From: Prochlorococcus sp. MIT 1300
GTDB lineage: Bacteria; Cyanobacteriota; Cyanobacteriia; PCC-6307; Cyanobiaceae
NCBI RefSeq assembly: GCF_034092375.1
Contig: NZ_CP139302.1
Location: forward strand, 310,001-374,000
Direction of reading: 5' to 3'
Length of the DNA: 64,000 nucleotides
Part shown: positions 63,527 to 64,000 of the stretch, one piece after another
How positions within the stretch are numbered: the stretch's first letter is position 1
Layout of the letters: every line of letters begins with the position of its first letter
Notes under the pieces: model-generated
Told to the model about the DNA's origin: nothing
Seen by the model: the letters and a program-made list of their open reading frames with translations, nothing else
The model's database searches: none
Translations under genes and position numbers: made by a program

Positions 63527-64000
63527 ATGAATATAAAACTATTCTCTTTGCTTGTAGGCCTTCTTTTCACAGGTACGGGTTGTGCGACTTTAGAAGCTGG
63601 TAGAACATCACGCCTAGATATTATTCAAAGGCGTGGCGAATTAAATTGTGGAATTAGCGGCAAAATAAGCGGATTTAGTTATTTACATAAAGACGGATCA
63701 TACAAAGGCTTTGATGTTGATATATGTAAGGCTATGGCAGCAGCATTTCTAGGAAATAGTGCCCTAGTTAATTTTCGTCCGTTAACAGCACCAGAAAGAT
63801 TCACTGCACTAAGAACAGGTGAAGTCGACTTACTCTCTAGGAATACAACTATAAACCTTAGTAGAGATTCAAAAGGTGGTAATGGAGTTACATTTGCACC
63901 TATTGTTTTTCACGATGGCCAGGGCCTAATGGTAAGAAAATCCTCAGGAATAAGAACAATAGGCCAGCTAAGGAATAGTTTCATTTGTGTAGGTTCAGGT
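63527..64000 (+). CDS. Polar amino-acid ABC transporter substrate-binding lipoprotein, N-terminal part
   Basis: The gene runs off the window; 158 codons are seen. ATG 63527 begins a lipoprotein signal (LFSLLVGLLFTGTGCA; Cys ~19). It is followed by RRGELNCGISGKISGFSYLHKDGSYKGFDVDICKAMAAAFLG and VDLLSRNTTINLSRDSKGGNGVTFAPIVFHDGQGLMV, typical of the AapJ/NatF type of periplasmic binding protein for general amino acids. The spacer before it is very AT-rich. Confidence 0.85.
   Translation, partial: MNIKLFSLLVGLLFTGTGCATLEAGRTSRLDIIQRRGELNCGISGKISGFSYLHKDGSYKGFDVDICKAMAAAFLGNSALVNFRPLTAPERFTALRTGEVDLLSRNTTINLSRDSKGGNGVTFAPIVFHDGQGLMVRKSSGIRTIGQLRNSFICVGSG

Overview
This window looks like chromosome from a marine picocyanobacterium, most likely Prochlorococcus. 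It is AT-rich and gene-dense, with short spacers. Almost every gene belongs to a cyanobacterial core or cyanobacteria-only family: ChlH, Ycf20, CGLD27/Ycf36, Psb32-like TPM, a complex C assembly factor, and DUF2996, DUF3038, DUF4335, DUF2949, DUF3318, DUF3386, DUF2811, DUF6447 and DUF6464. I see no phage, plasmid, transposon or CRISPR signature. The clade assignment is inference from composition and gene content.

Layout. 1-6 kb: end of an RNB-family exoribonuclease, metG, lptC, a cytochrome b6f haem-attachment factor, TerB-like, Psb32-like, cobU, trmL, elongator tRNA-Met. 6-16 kb: 2-Cys peroxiredoxin and a large UPF0182 membrane protein (convergent, shared terminator), an FtsH lacking its first membrane helix, rpmF, ycf20, a CbbY-like phosphatase, recJ, and a tiny Psb30/Ycf12-like gene. 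16-28 kb: cysteine-cluster protein, two half-size GDT1/Mnx-type transporters, a catalytically degenerate RNase R-like protein behind a long leader stem-loop, ubiX, tldD-tldE-fmt, then a reverse-strand cassette of riboflavin-kinase-like, DUF6464 and TerC proteins. 28-35 kb: mfd, then a small accessory patch (thioredoxin-like, methyltransferase, two orphan membrane proteins). 34-44 kb: DUF4335/DUF3038 pair, apt, DUF2949, a UbiH-type monooxygenase, dapB, chlH, folP, tpiA. 44-55 kb: S4 protein, ABC exporter, alanine/Na+ symporter, DUF3386, carB, DUF3318-rsfS-CGLD27-asparaginase, initiator tRNA. 55-64 kb: small secreted protein, pentapeptide protein, GMC oxidoreductase, DUF2811, an unlisted 54-residue ORF, cbiX with a Cys/His-rich tail, an FAD-linked oxidase whose start is not a normal codon, a SulP permease, and the start of an amino-acid ABC transporter binding protein.

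Most genes are housekeeping: translation initiation (metG, fmt, both tRNA-Met types, rpmF, rsfS), tetrapyrrole and cobamide synthesis (chlH, cbiX, cobU), photosystem upkeep (Psb32-like, Psb30-like, FtsH, CCB), DNA repair (mfd, recJ) and redox defence (Prx). The most unusual elements are the RNase R pseudoenzyme with its structured leader, the archaeal-type riboflavin-kinase fold next to DUF6464/TerC, the unlisted small ORF at 59.1 kb, and several long perfect hairpins.
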